Origin: Triticum aestivum
Taxonomy: Eukaryota; Streptophyta; Magnoliopsida; Poales; Poaceae
DNA: 64,000 bases
Assembly (NCBI RefSeq): GCF_018294505.1
Contig: NC_057809.1
Span: 503,686,506 to 503,750,505, forward strand
Direction of reading: 5' to 3'
The notes under the pieces were generated by a model. It was not told the origin of the DNA. It searched no databases and saw only the letters and a list, made by a program, of their open reading frames with translations. The translations under genes and the position numbers were made by a program. Below are positions 1-9,670 of this stretch, in pieces (position 1 is the stretch's first letter; every line of letters starts with the position of its first letter).

Positions 1-1245
1 GTGCCTCAAGATCCAATTGATAGTTGGCAGCCCTGACAGAAGATAATGCACTGAGCCAAATTTGAAAGTTTCAAGAGCTTCATTTGGAATTTCTTTGTAC
101 ATATTGGACATTGAGTTATGATCCATCTTCTTCTTGGCATAGATATCCAAGTCATCCTCATGCTCTTCAGGGGCATTGATCAGCTGAGCCCATTCAGCAA
201 CTGTAGATTGGTACCTCGTACCCTCAGACATCCAAGTTATCCTACCATCTGGATAAAAGTGTGCTGTGGAGTAGAACTGCATGATAAGCTCCTCATTCCA
301 CTTTGTGAGCTTCTGCCCAACAAAGTCTGCAACTCCACAAGCACTAAAGCTGTCTTGCACTCCAGGATAGTGCTCTTCATTGTCCTTGATGTACTCCCAA
401 TCAACCCATCTCATGTCACAAACTATTGGCTTCTTGTCAAGCAAAACTGTCTCATAGAAGTCCTGCTGTTCCTTGGTGTGAAATCTGTAATCCACAGCAG
501 TTCTTCTCCTTGAAGCATACGGATCTGCTTCTCTCCACTTCCTGAGCCCTGAGTCTCTCCTGAGCTTCATATCCTCAGCCACAGGATGAGCATCATTGTG
601 GTCTGGGATCTTGGGCTTGAGCTTTCTCAGAACATTCTCTTCCTCTTCTTCTGCAGCTTCAGACACTAGGGCCTTATTCTTTTCAGCAGCTGGGATGCTT
701 CTTGTATTTCTCTTTGGCTTTGGCTTTGGAGCTGGCTTGGCCTTGGAAGAAGCTGCCCCTGATCTTATGGCATCACCCATCAGCTTGGGTGCCTTAGGTG
801 CTGGTGCATCTACCTCTTCTTCTTCCTCTTCTTCCACGATGGAAGCCTTTCCAAGCACTCTGGCTACGGTCTTCTTGACCCTTTCCTTCCTCTTCTTGCC
901 TTCAGCAGCAAATGGCTCTATGGGTGCAGGCTTTTCAGTTGAAGCTCTGGCCTTTGACATAGGCTGCCTGCCTGCTGGCCTTTTGACTTTCAGGCCTGGC
1001 TTTGTGCCTTGAGCTGAGCCATGTTCCTTCTCAAGCACTACTCTCTTTGAAGTTGCTTCCTCTTCTGCCACATAATCCTCATCCTCTGATTCTGAGGTTC
1101 TCTTCTTCCTTTGTCTGGTGGCAGCTTTTGGCAAATTGCAAGGAGTACTTCTGCTGCCATCATCTGAAGAGCTTGAGGGACTAGTGCCCTCACTCATCTG
1201 CACTTGCTCTTCTGACATGTTCTGGCTATCACTCTGGTCTGACAT
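1..1245 (-). CDS. TE1 extra 3' ORF, putative plant transposon protein domain (partial)
   Basis: Open for 415 codons from the ATG at 1245 to the window edge, without a stop. The N-terminal 200 or so residues are low-complexity, Ser/Glu/Lys-rich with basic clusters such as RQRKKR that could act as nuclear signals. The C-terminal part (about residues 255-400) is globular and carries the motif run WNEELIMQFYST then TWMSEG, matching the cores of the 3' ORFs of TE2 (FFATVH then TWMTN) and TE5 (WNEELLLQFYATLH then WMTD). This resembles the domain annotated as 'putative plant transposon protein' (PF20167 from memory). Function is unknown. The start was chosen as the first ATG after a candidate splice acceptor at 1269-1270. 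The C-terminus lies outside the window. Confidence 0.85.
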   Translation of the reverse strand, partial: MSDQSDSQNMSEEQVQMSEGTSPSSSSDDGSRSTPCNLPKAATRQRKKRTSESEDEDYVAEEEATSKRVVLEKEHGSAQGTKPGLKVKRPAGRQPMSKARASTEKPAPIEPFAAEGKKRKERVKKTVARVLGKASIVEEEEEEEVDAPAPKAPKLMGDAIRSGAASSKAKPAPKPKPKRNTRSIPAAEKNKALVSEAAEEEEENVLRKLKPKIPDHNDAHPVAEDMKLRRDSGLRKWREADPYASRRRTAVDYRFHTKEQQDFYETVLLDKKPIVCDMRWVDWEYIKDNEEHYPGVQDSFSACGVADFVGQKLTKWNEELIMQFYSTAHFYPDGRITWMSEGTRYQSTVAEWAQLINAPEEHEDDLDIYAKKKMDHNSMSNMYKEIPNEALETFKFGSVHYLLSGLPTINWILRH

Positions 1246-1268
1246 GATGAACAAGCTGACTGCTGACC

Positions 1269-1759
1269 CTGTGAACAGTTTATAGATGAGGTAGAATAGA
1301 TGAGCATCACAAAATGCAGAGATTTTTGCAAAAGAATGACTCGAAAACTTAGTTTTAGTTTCCCACTGAAATAATCTTGGATCTACCGATTTTCAAACTC
1401 GGTGATACCGAAGCAGTTTTGGAACCTAAACTAGTGAACTCGGTTGGACCGAGTCACAGTTCGGTGGCACCGAGACTGCTAGGGTTTCACAAAGTTCCAA
1501 AATCGGTCACACCGATAAGTAATTCTCGGTCAGACCGAGTCTCCCTTGTGCAATGGCATAAGCCAAATCGGTGGGACCGAGTTTTTCAACTCGGTGGGTC
1601 CGAGATGGTTTCGGCAGAAACCTAAACCTAGAATTTTCGAATCAAACCTAATCTATGAGTTCATTGACTGGATAGAAGTTTATCAAACGTGGCTAGAATC
1701 AATATGATCACAATGTGCTAGGAATCGGATTGGGGAATATCACAAAGATCGACTCCATA
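1269..1759 (-). other. TE1 candidate intron in the leader of the 3' ORF
   Basis: On the minus strand a donor-like GTATGG follows CTAGG (intron side 1759), and a pyrimidine-rich stretch ends in TTCACAG at 1269, 24 bases before the ATG at 1245. The interval is 491 bp, T-rich on the minus strand, and contains seven CGGT-N3-ACCG-type palindromes. The TE2 3' ORF has a 447-bp candidate intron in the same position that restores a reading frame. This is inference from splice-site consensus; no transcript evidence is available. Confidence 0.45.
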
Positions 1760-2124
1760 CCCTAGTTCGGCGGAGACTCGCTACGGCGGCAACGGCGGGG
1801 TAGAATTCCCGTTGACGGCGACGGAGACCAGCGACTGGAGGCGGCTGGCGGCGAGGAGATGATCCGGAGACCACGTTGGCAGAGCAGGCTATCGCGCGGG
1901 CGAAGGGGTTCGGAGAAATTTCCAAAATTTTACCCGTGGCTATATATAGCCCGACCCTGTCGGTGTGAACGAGTGGAACAACTCGGTGGCACCGAGATGC
2001 AAAACTATATACAGTTGTTGCAACTCGGTGTGACCAAAAGGTTCAAATCGGTTGCACCGAGATCGAAAACCTAGATCAACTTAATGATCTCGGTAGGACC
2101 GAAAGTGGGGTATCGGTCAGACCG
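1400..2124. repeat. Array of CGGT-N3-ACCG palindromes in TE1 internal leader
   Basis: Twelve copies of an 11-bp interrupted palindrome. Seven lie in the candidate intron (starting 1400, 1441, 1462, 1504, 1527, 1569, 1592) and five directly upstream of the internal TATA box (1984, 2026, 2049, 2091, 2114). Most extend to TCGGTNNNACCGA. Ten are perfect in the eight arm bases; 1592 and 2026 have one mismatch. The same motif forms the promoter array in the TE1 LTR. Confidence 0.9.
1941..1948 (-). promoter_or_regulatory. Internal TATA box for the TE1 3' ORF
   Basis: TATATATA within the self-complementary GGCTATATATAGCC (1938-1951). On the minus strand it lies immediately downstream of five palindromes and is followed by a C-rich, cereal-gene-like leader (about 1910 to 1760), then the candidate intron and the ORF. 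The TE1 LTR promoter has the same order: palindromes, then GGCTATATATACC. Inferred to drive a separate mRNA. Confidence 0.65.
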
Positions 2125-3002
2125 AGAATCATAAAGAGGTTTTGGAAGTTTAAGTCTATGACGAATCGGGGACTCCGAGCGCTCCTCACACAGAGTGGTT
2201 CGAATCTGACTTGATCAAATTTTGTGATGTAGCATGAATAGAGTTTGAGACGAGAAAAGCATAGATAGCTAGAGGAGGTTCTTAGGCATTCTTGTCCATC
2301 CACTTGGCAAAAGGAGATAAAACCAAACAATCAAAACAACAAGTGGATTTCCTCGAATGAGTAAAATATGCGACCAGCATGCTCACATAATAAGATGGCA
2401 AATGAAATATGTGACAAGACATGCACAACCAATTCTAGCATCTACCAAGCAATTTGCGATGACAAGGTCATCTATATATGAGTATATTGACTTAAGAGTC
2501 AAGTGAGAACACTTGATCATAGGTCATACTCATCGTTTAAGCTCAAGTGGGGTTACCACTTTTACATAAAGCATTGTTGTGTTCACATCTTTAGAGTTGC
2601 TTTAGCTCAAGTCTTAGAGTAAAGCTCCCCCTAGATGTGATATCCCCCCTTAGAGGGATGAACTAACCTCGGGTTTTGTCGATGATGACTTCATGTAGAT
2701 GTTGAGGATGTGGATGCTCAGTGTTGATGTAGATCACTTGGAGCTATCCATTTGAGTGAATTGCACTTTCAATACCTACATGGGTTAGTCCCACAAGGAA
2801 CAAACAAGGATATCCATAGACATAGAGTGATGCACACACAAGATGATGTCCATGGAAACTTTTAGGTTACCTTGTCCCTTGTCTTACCAACAAGAGGGTT
2901 TGTGACTCCTTGAACTAGTGCAAGATGTGGAAGTTGATTGCACTTGTTCTTGCCAAAATGATAAGAGTGAAGTATGTTGGCGGAGTCACCCTCAAGAAAT
3001 CT
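2125..3002 (-). other. TE1 non-coding spacer between gag and the 3' transcription unit
   Basis: No ORF of substance on either strand. It takes the place where pol would lie in an autonomous Copia element, and I see no recognisable pol residue in any frame. On the minus strand it contains AGGGGGAGC near 2620-2630 and a run of Gs near 2645-2650, purine-rich stretches similar to those found after pol in TE2. Whether it is the scar of a pol deletion or a fixed part of a non-autonomous family cannot be told from one copy. Confidence 0.7.
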
Positions 3003-5174
3003 CTAGTTCTTCTTCTTTTGGATCCACACCATCTTGATGGGAATCCTTGGAGTTGTAGTCGTACTTGATGAAGTGGAACTTGAAGTAGTCTTGGGAATCC
3101 ACTTGACTAAGGTCTTAGGAGCTTCTTCAAATGCATCAATTTCCTCTTGAAGCTTGTCCTTGCCTTTTTGCTTGTAGTCTTGTGGTGGAAGATCATCTTG
3201 AGCTTGTGTCCCCTTGAAATAAGTATCATACTTCTCTTGTTGAGGAACAAGCTTTGTCTTGGGATATTGATCTTCTTCCCACTCAACTCCATTGGCATTG
3301 AACTTTCGTTCAAAACCAACACCTTGATTCTTCCGGTGCATTCCTTGCTTGCGCACAATTTCCTCGAATTGCTTACTCCCGGCAAGGCTTTTGTACACTC
3401 CTTTCCCTATAATTCCCTTCAATAAGCTATTTTCTTGCTCAAGTGTAACTTGGCTAAGAGAATCATTAGTGGAATCAAGAGAACTACTAGAAGCAACAAT
3501 ATTGGATTTAGCATGATCATTGTTACTGCTAGAGGAAGAATCTTTCTTGTTCTTGTTACTAGACTTGACTTGAGGCATGTAAGTGGATAAGAGTAAACGC
3601 TTGGCAATGTAAGAAGAACTTTTCTTGCGGAGATCATCATTGATTGCTTTTAAGAACTCATGCTCTTGCTCAAGATTGAGCTTTTCAAAGCGTAATTTCT
3701 CATGAGCTCTTAAAAGTTCTCGATGATCTTCGAAGATAGTTTCATGAGCTAACTTAAGAGTGTTTAGTTCTTTAGTTAGAGCCTCAATCTTCTCCTTATC
3801 ATTGTCATTCGTTTTATCTTGATTAGCATGATTAATTGACGTTTCATCATAGTATTCATCACTAGAGTTGTCAACAAGCAAATCATCACCTAACAAGTCA
3901 TCTTCATCACTATTGAAATCAACATACTCGGGGTGTGTTACCTTAGGACCTTTGGTCATGAAGCATCTTCCAATTCCTTCATTTGGTGAGTCAAATATGT
4001 CGTAGGAGTTGGTTGACACAAGTGCTAGACCGGCAACACCTTCATCTTGAGTATCTTCGGAGTCGGAGTGATAACTTCTCTCGGAGTGGCTGTCGGAGTT
4101 GGAGCCGGATACCCATTCACCAACATGAGCTTGATGTCTTTGTCTTGTGTAGCTCCTTGATGATTTTTCCTTCCTTTCCGAATCCTTGCTTCTCCGTGAG
4201 TATCTTCGTTCATAACGATCATCTCTACTCCTTCTCTCTCTTGGTGGTGATTCTTTGCTTCTTCTTTTTGGAGAATATTCTCTTCTCTTGTAGGGAGCCG
4301 TACACTCATTGGAATAGTGTCCGGGTCTTCCACAACTGTAGCAGTTTCGCTCTCGACTAGAAGATCTTTTGTCATTGTAGGACCTTGACTTGAAGCTTCT
4401 ATCTTTGCTTCTACTCTTGTAGAACTTGTTGAAGTTCTTCACCATTAAGCTCAATTCTTCATTGAAGTTTTGTTTCTCACTTGATGATGTAGGGGCTTCA
4501 CACGAGGCTTTGTAGGCACCACTTGATTTGTTGTGAAGTTCCTCTTTATCCTTAAGTGACATCTCATGAGCAACAATTCTTCCAATCACCTCCGTTGGCT
4601 TGAGATCTTTGTAATTGGGCATCATTTGGATCAATGTGCACACGGTATCATATTTTCCATCCAAGGCTCTTAGAATCTTCTTGATGATGAATCTATCGGT
4701 CATCTCTTCACTTCCTAAGCCGGCAATCTCATTTGTGATGAGAGCAAGCCTAGAGTACATTTCAGCGACACCTTCACCATCCTTCATTTTCAACTTGTCA
4801 AGTTGACTTTGAAGAACATCCAACTTGGATTCCTTGACGGAGTCGGTACCTTCGTGCATATCAATCAAAGTGTCCCAAATTTCCTTTGCATTCTCAAGAC
4901 GGCTGATTTTGTTGAATTCTTCGGGGCACAATCCGTTGAAGAGAATATCACAAGCTTGAGCATTGTATTGCAACATCTTCAACTCATCTGCGGTAGCTTC
5001 ACGGTTTGGTTCTTTCCCATCAAAGAAGTCACCTTGCAAACCAACACACACAATAGCCCAAACAGCGGGGTTATGTCCAAGAATATGCATTTTCATTTTA
5101 TGCTTCCAACTAGCAAAATTTGTACCATCAAAGTAAGGACCTCTATGATGATAATTTCCCTCGCTAGACGCCAT
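3003..5174 (-). CDS. gag: TE1 Gag polyprotein, intact Copia/Sirevirus type
   Basis: A 723-residue uninterrupted ORF, the only complete gag in the window. The N-terminus (residues 1-210) is a Copia-type gag domain beginning with a YFDGTNFASWKHKM motif. A CCHC zinc knuckle (CYSCGRPGHYSNEC, about residue 280) follows a Ser/Arg-rich stretch. Next come a longer Arg/Ser/Glu-rich segment, an acidic linker, a coiled coil (about residues 460-535) and a C-terminal tail ending in MVWIQKKKN. The tail resembles the gag ends of TE2 (ITKWVPKTKH) and TE5 (KMWVVKKA). Gag should form the virus-like particle and package RNA. The ATG lies 86 bp inside the LTR. With no pol in the element, this Gag may serve RNA mobilised by an autonomous relative. 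Confidence 0.93.
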   Translation of the reverse strand: MASSEGNYHHRGPYFDGTNFASWKHKMKMHILGHNPAVWAIVCVGLQGDFFDGKEPNREATADELKMLQYNAQACDILFNGLCPEEFNKISRLENAKEIWDTLIDMHEGTDSVKESKLDVLQSQLDKLKMKDGEGVAEMYSRLALITNEIAGLGSEEMTDRFIIKKILRALDGKYDTVCTLIQMMPNYKDLKPTEVIGRIVAHEMSLKDKEELHNKSSGAYKASCEAPTSSSEKQNFNEELSLMVKNFNKFYKSRSKDRSFKSRSYNDKRSSSRERNCYSCGRPGHYSNECTAPYKRREYSPKRRSKESPPRERRSRDDRYERRYSRRSKDSERKEKSSRSYTRQRHQAHVGEWVSGSNSDSHSERSYHSDSEDTQDEGVAGLALVSTNSYDIFDSPNEGIGRCFMTKGPKVTHPEYVDFNSDEDDLLGDDLLVDNSSDEYYDETSINHANQDKTNDNDKEKIEALTKELNTLKLAHETIFEDHRELLRAHEKLRFEKLNLEQEHEFLKAINDDLRKKSSSYIAKRLLLSTYMPQVKSSNKNKKDSSSSSNNDHAKSNIVASSSSLDSTNDSLSQVTLEQENSLLKGIIGKGVYKSLAGSKQFEEIVRKQGMHRKNQGVGFERKFNANGVEWEEDQYPKTKLVPQQEKYDTYFKGTQAQDDLPPQDYKQKGKDKLQEEIDAFEEAPKTLVKWIPKTTSSSTSSSTTTTPRIPIKMVWIQKKKN

Positions 5175-5245
5175 ACTCTCCTAGGTTGTGAAACCAAGGC
5201 TATGACCACCAAAAGCTATGGAGATCAAAGCAAATGGAGACCAAA

Positions 5246-5257
5246 GCTCTGATACCA
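5246..5257 (-). promoter_or_regulatory. TE1 primer binding site, initiator tRNA-Met
   Basis: Minus-strand TGGTATCAGAGC, the standard 12-base complement of the 3' end of plant initiator tRNA-Met, two bases inside the 5' LTR end (CCTACA at 5260). It primes minus-strand DNA synthesis and fixes both the orientation and the LTR boundary. Confidence 0.95.
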
Positions 5258-6147
5258 CTTGTAGGATCAAAAGTATGTCTAGAGGGGGGTGATTAGACTA
5301 CTTGACCAAATAAAAACTTAACCTTTTCCCAATTTTAGTTCTTGGCAGATTTTAGCTATTGTAGGACAAGTCAAGCAATCATCACACAATTCAAGCAAGC
5401 ATGCAAAGAGTATATTGGCAGCGGAAAGTAAAGCATGCAACTTGCAAGAATGTAAAGGGAAGGGTTTGGAGAAATCAAACGCAATTGGAGACACGGATGT
5501 TTTTCCCGTGGTTCGGATAGGTGGTGCTATCCTACATCCACGTTGATGGAGACTTCAACCCACAAAGGGTAACGGTTGCATGAGTCCACGGAGGGCTCCA
5601 CCCACAAAGGGTAACGGTTGTGAGAGTCCACGGAGGGCTTCACCCACAAAGGGTCCACGAAGAAGCAACCACCCACAAAGGGTCCACGAAGAAGCAACCT
5701 TGTCTATCCCACCATGGCCATCGCCCACAAAGGACTTGCCTCACTAGCGGTAGATCTTCACGAAGTAGGCGATCTCCTTGCCCTTACAAACTCCTTGGTT
5801 CAACTCCACAATCTTGTCGGAGGCTCCCAAGTGACACCTAGCCAATCTAGGAGACACCACTCTCCAAGAAGTAACAAATGCTGTGTAGGTAATGAACTCC
5901 TTGCTCTTGTGCTTCAAATGATAGTCTCCCCAACACTCAACTCTCTCTCATAGGATTTGGATTTTGTGGAAAGAAGATTTGAGTGGAAAGCAACTTGGGG
6001 AAGGCTAGAGATCAAGATTCATATGGTAGGAATGGAATATCTTGGTCTCAACACATGAGTAGGTGGTTCTCTCTCAGAACATATGAGTTGGAATTGTGTA
6101 TGTGTTCTGATGGCTCTCTCTCCATGAGTGAGGAGGAGGTGGAGGGG

Positions 6148-6155
6148 TATATATA
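6148..6155 (-). promoter_or_regulatory. TE1 LTR TATA box
   Basis: TATATATA on the minus strand in GGCTATATATACCCC, directly downstream of the palindrome array. It is the expected promoter for genomic RNA of TE1. Confidence 0.75.
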
Positions 6156-6198
6156 GCCTCCACACAAAATCCAACCGTTACACACAGTTTTCCAATCT

Positions 6199-6656
6199 CG
6201 ATGGGACCGAATCAACAAACTCGGTCGGACCGAAAAGGTAAACCTAGTGACCGTTAGAGATTTTCGGTGGGACTGACATGCAACTCGGTAGGACCGATAT
6301 GGTTAGGGTTTGGGCATAACGTAATCTCGGTGAGACCGATTACACAAACTCGGCGAGACCGATTTTGGTAATTAGCTAACCAGAGAGTTGGTCAGGCAAA
6401 CTCGGTGGGACCGATTTGCTCTTTCGGTGAGACCGAAAAGTTACAAAAAGGAAACATTGAATTTACATTGCAATCTCGGTGGGACCGATTCGCTCTTTCG
6501 GTGAGACCAAAAAGTTACAAAAGGGAAACAGAGAGTTTGCAATCCCATCTCGGTGAGACCGAGATCCCTATCGGTAGAACCGATTTGCTAGGGTTTGGCA
6601 GTGGCTTATGACAAGTGAAACTCGGTGGCGCCGGATAGAAAGAATCGGTAGGACCG
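6199..6656. repeat. Array of CGGT-N3-ACCG palindromes in TE1 LTR U3
   Basis: About fourteen copies, many flanked as CTCGGTGGGACCGA. The central three bases are mostly purine-rich on plus (GGG, GAG, AGG). Some copies carry one or two arm mismatches. Arrays of LTR palindromes near the promoter are a known trait of Sirevirus Copia elements; the consensus here matches the array in front of the 3' ORF of the same element. Confidence 0.9.
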
Positions 6657-7014
6657 AGTTTGGCTTTGGGTTTAGGTCATATGTGGATATGGGAAAGTAG
6701 TTGAGGGTTTTGGAGCATATCACTAAGCACATGAAGCAAGAGGCTCATTAAGCAACACCTCATCCCTCCTTGATAGTATTGGCTTTTCCTAAAGACTCAA
6801 TGTGATCTTGGATCACTAAAATATAAAATGAAGAGTCTTGAGCTTTTGAGCTTGAGCCAATCCTTTGTACTTAGCATTTTGAGGGTTCCACTTTCACATC
6901 CATGCCATGCCAATCATTGAGCTTCCTGAAATAGTCATCTTGGAATAGCATTAGCTCAATGAGCTATATGTTGTTATGAATTACCAAAACCACCTAGGGA
7001 TATTTGCACTTTCA

Positions 7015-7242
7015 AACTCCATGAAGGGTAGTGATGCCAAGAAGGGAAACGCTCCCCTTCCCAACAAGGCCAGCGACTTTAACCCTTCTTATGTGTTGTG
7101 CCACGCTAGAGATGGGCATGTTTATGCCAAATTTGTTGGTTCTCCTTATGAGTACATTGAATGGTCTATTTGGGTTTCTAAGACCCTTGTTACTAACATC
7201 AAAGGACCCATTACAAAATGGGTACCTAAAACCAAGCATTGA
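7015..7242 (+). pseudogene. gag: TE2 Gag C-terminal remnant
   Basis: Seventy-five codons open from the TE1 junction to a TGA at 7240-7242. The C-terminal motif GPITKWVPKTKH parallels the gag ends of TE1 and TE5, and the preceding GHVYAKFVGSPYEYIEW matches TE5 gag (GEVFARYIG). The N-terminal gag, including any zinc knuckle, lies beyond the TE1 insertion. The stop is followed by TCTCTTGTAG, a splice-acceptor-like string, and then pol in another frame. Confidence 0.8.
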
Positions 7243-7252
7243 TCTCTTGTAG

Positions 7253-9670
7253 GTGTTTACTTCCGGTGGGGGGTCATGGTTGCTCGATAGTGGAGCAACT
7301 AATCATATGACCAGAAGCAAGGACTTGGTGGTGGACGTGCAAAAGATTCCATCCATGCCCACCAATGTTGAGTGGGGTGATACCTCGTCTTCTAAGGTAT
7401 TGGGACTCGGCAAAGTTGTCATTTCTCATGATCTTATGATCGAGAAGGTCATGCTTGTTGAGTCCCTTGCATACAATTTACTTTCCATTCGTCAACTAGC
7501 ACTCATTGGCTTTGCCACTTTCTTTGATATTGATTTCGTGGCCCTCTTGTGGAGCAAGACTCTTAAAGTAGCCTTTGTTGGGCATGTCGAGAACGGTCTC
7601 TATGTGATTAACTTTTTGAAGTGACCCACTAAGACCACGACATGCCTAATGGCTAAAGTTGACATGGGATGGCTTTGGCATCGCCGTTTAGCCCACGTCA
7701 ATATGAGATCTTTGCAAAGTCTTCTCAAGGGGGACCATGTCCATGGACTAACAAATGTTAGTTTTGCCAAAGATCGTGCTTGCAGTGCTTGCATTGAAGG
7801 AAAGCTACATGAGAAGGCTCACCCTCCCACGACTATCATCTACTCGAAGAGGCCTTTGGAGCTCCTTCACTTGGATCTCTTTGGACCTCCATCCTGTGAT
7901 AGTCTTGGGGGTAGAAAGTATTGCTTGGTGATTGTGGATGACTATTCAAGATACACTTGGGTATATTTCTTCAAGAGGAAGAGCGAGACCCAACAAACCG
8001 TCATCGACTTTACAAATGAAGCTCAATGACAACACAATGCAAAGATTTTGACAATAAGAAGTGACAACGGCTCCGAGTTCAAGAACTACACCTTGGATGA
8101 GTTTTTGAGTGATGAGGGAATCAAGCATCAATATTCCGCACCCTATACCCCTCAACAAAATGGTGTAGCGGAGAGGAAGAACCGGACGTTGATGGATGCG
8201 GCAAGGACCATGATGGCGGAGTTCAAATCTCCATACAACTTTTGGGCCGAAGCCATCAACACTGTGTGCCATGCATCTAATCGGCTCTACCTCCGCAAGG
8301 GCTTGAACAAGACTCCATATGAGATACTCACCGGTAACAAGCCCAACCTCAAGTACTTCCGAGTGTTTGGGTGTAAGTGCTTCATTCTCAAGAAAGGTGT
8401 CCGTTTGTCTAAATTTGAGGCTAGAGCGTATGAGGGCATATTTGTTGGTTATGCTACAAACTCTCATGCTTACCGTGTTCTCAATAAGTCCATGGGACTT
8501 ATTGAGGAAACATGTAACGTGGAGTTTGATGAGAATAACGGCTCCCAAGTGGAGCAAAGTGGTACTTGTGATGTAGGTGATGAAATCCCCAAGCCATAAG
8601 AAGAATGGGTATTGGTCATATCCTACCCATTGAGGAACCCCTTGTGGCCGAAGGAGAAGGACAATGTTCTACTCAAGTGGAACCTTCACCAACCCAAGAC
8701 CCACACGCTTCCGAAGAACAAAGTGAGGGCCCTCAACCTCAAGAACAAGACCAAGGGCAAGATCAATATCAAGATGGTGTTGTAATATCAAGTGATGCCC
8801 AAGGTCAAGCTCCCTCCGAGCAAGTTCAAGATCAAGTCCCACGTGATCAATAACAAGCTCAAGAGGACGCTCAAGATGATCAAGTGACCACTCCTCATCT
8901 CACCCCTGAGGAGGAATTGGAGCGTCGTGCCGCCAAGGTTGCTTCCAAGCTCTCCACCAAGGATCATCTCATGACGAATGTGATTGGAAGCTTAAGAAAG
9001 GGGGTAAGCACTTGTAGACAATTAGCAAACTATTGTGAACATCATGCGTTTGTCTCTTGTGTCGAACCCCACAAGGTCTATGAAGCGCTCGAAGATCCGG
9101 ATTGGCTCAATGCCATGCATGAAGAACTCAACAACTTCGAGCGCAACAAAGTGTGGAGATTGGTGCCAAGACCGACGGGGAACCACAATGTCATTGGAAC
9201 CAAGTGGATATTTAAGAACAAGCAAGATGCCCATGGGATTATCATTCGCAACAAGGCTCGTTTGGTAGCACAAGGCTACTCCCAAGTCGAGGGTATCGAC
9301 TACAGTGAAACCTTTACTCCCGTTGCTCATCTTGAATCCATTCGCATGTTGATTGCATATGCTTCTCATCATAACTTTAAGTTACAACAAATGGATGTGA
9401 AGAGTGCTTTTCTTAATGGTCCTATTAATGAATTGGTTTATGTCAAGCAACCCCCCGGGTTCGAGGATCCCTACTTTCCCGATCATGTGTATCAACTCGA
9501 TAAGGCACTCTATGGCCTTAAACAAGCCCCACGTGCATGGTATGACCACCTTACCGAGTTGTTACAAGACCGTGGTTTTGAAGTTGGGCTAATCGACCCC
9601 ACTCTTTTTACTAAGAAGGTCAAAGGGGAGTTGTTTGTGTGCCAATTATATGTTGATGATATTATCTTTC
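7253..9670 (+). pseudogene. pol: TE2 Pol, protease-integrase-RT portion (decayed)
   Basis: Begins with the aspartic protease motif SWLLDSGATNHMT (DSG active site) about 10 bases after the gag stop, in a different frame. The gag-pre-integrase His/Cys region (WLWHRRLAHVNM with CSAC) and the integrase core follow (LDLFGP, RSDNGSEF, QNGVAERKNR giving the D,D,E residues). The RT begins near KTNKWIF-like sequence ([10 protein letters not shown]) and reaches YVDDIIF, where TE3 interrupts it. Defects: in-frame TGA at 7622-7624 and 8027-8029, a frameshift near 8597-8605, and TAA at 8851-8853. The linker before RT is Gln/Asp/Glu-rich. Copia order (integrase before RT) is clear. Confidence 0.92.

Larger units (their letters stand above)
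1..7014 (-). mobile_element. TE1: non-autonomous Sirevirus-like Copia element (left part outside window)
   Basis: Read on the minus strand the order is 5' LTR (7014 to 5260), primer binding site, gag (5174 to 3003), non-coding spacer, internal promoter with leader and candidate intron, then a 3' ORF running off the left edge. No protease, integrase, reverse transcriptase or RNase H is present between gag and the 3' ORF, so the element cannot transpose alone. Copia assignment rests on the gag type, the initiator-Met primer site and LTR termini TG..CA. The right end abuts TE2 gag codons at 7015; the TSD is predicted as AACTC (7015-7019), but its partner is outside the window. Both visible ORFs are free of stops, unlike almost every other coding region here, suggesting a young insertion. 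Confidence 0.85.
5260..7014 (-). repeat. TE1 5' LTR (1755 bp)
   Basis: Minus strand begins TGAAAGTGC at 7014 and ends CCTACA at 5260, next to the primer binding site. U3 holds an array of CGGT-N3-ACCG palindromes (6656 to 6199) followed by a TATA box (6155-6148). The R/U5 part (about 5520-5720 on plus) contains short tandem repeats built on CCACAAAGGGT with CACGGAGGGCT or CACGAAGAAGC. No long ORF. The matching 3' LTR is left of the window. Confidence 0.9.

Noticed and set aside
118..1184. Plus-strand open frames in 118-1184 (up to 138 codons)
   Set aside because: They are antisense to the minus-strand TE1 3' ORF, which is open for 415 codons to the window edge and has homologues in TE2 and TE5.
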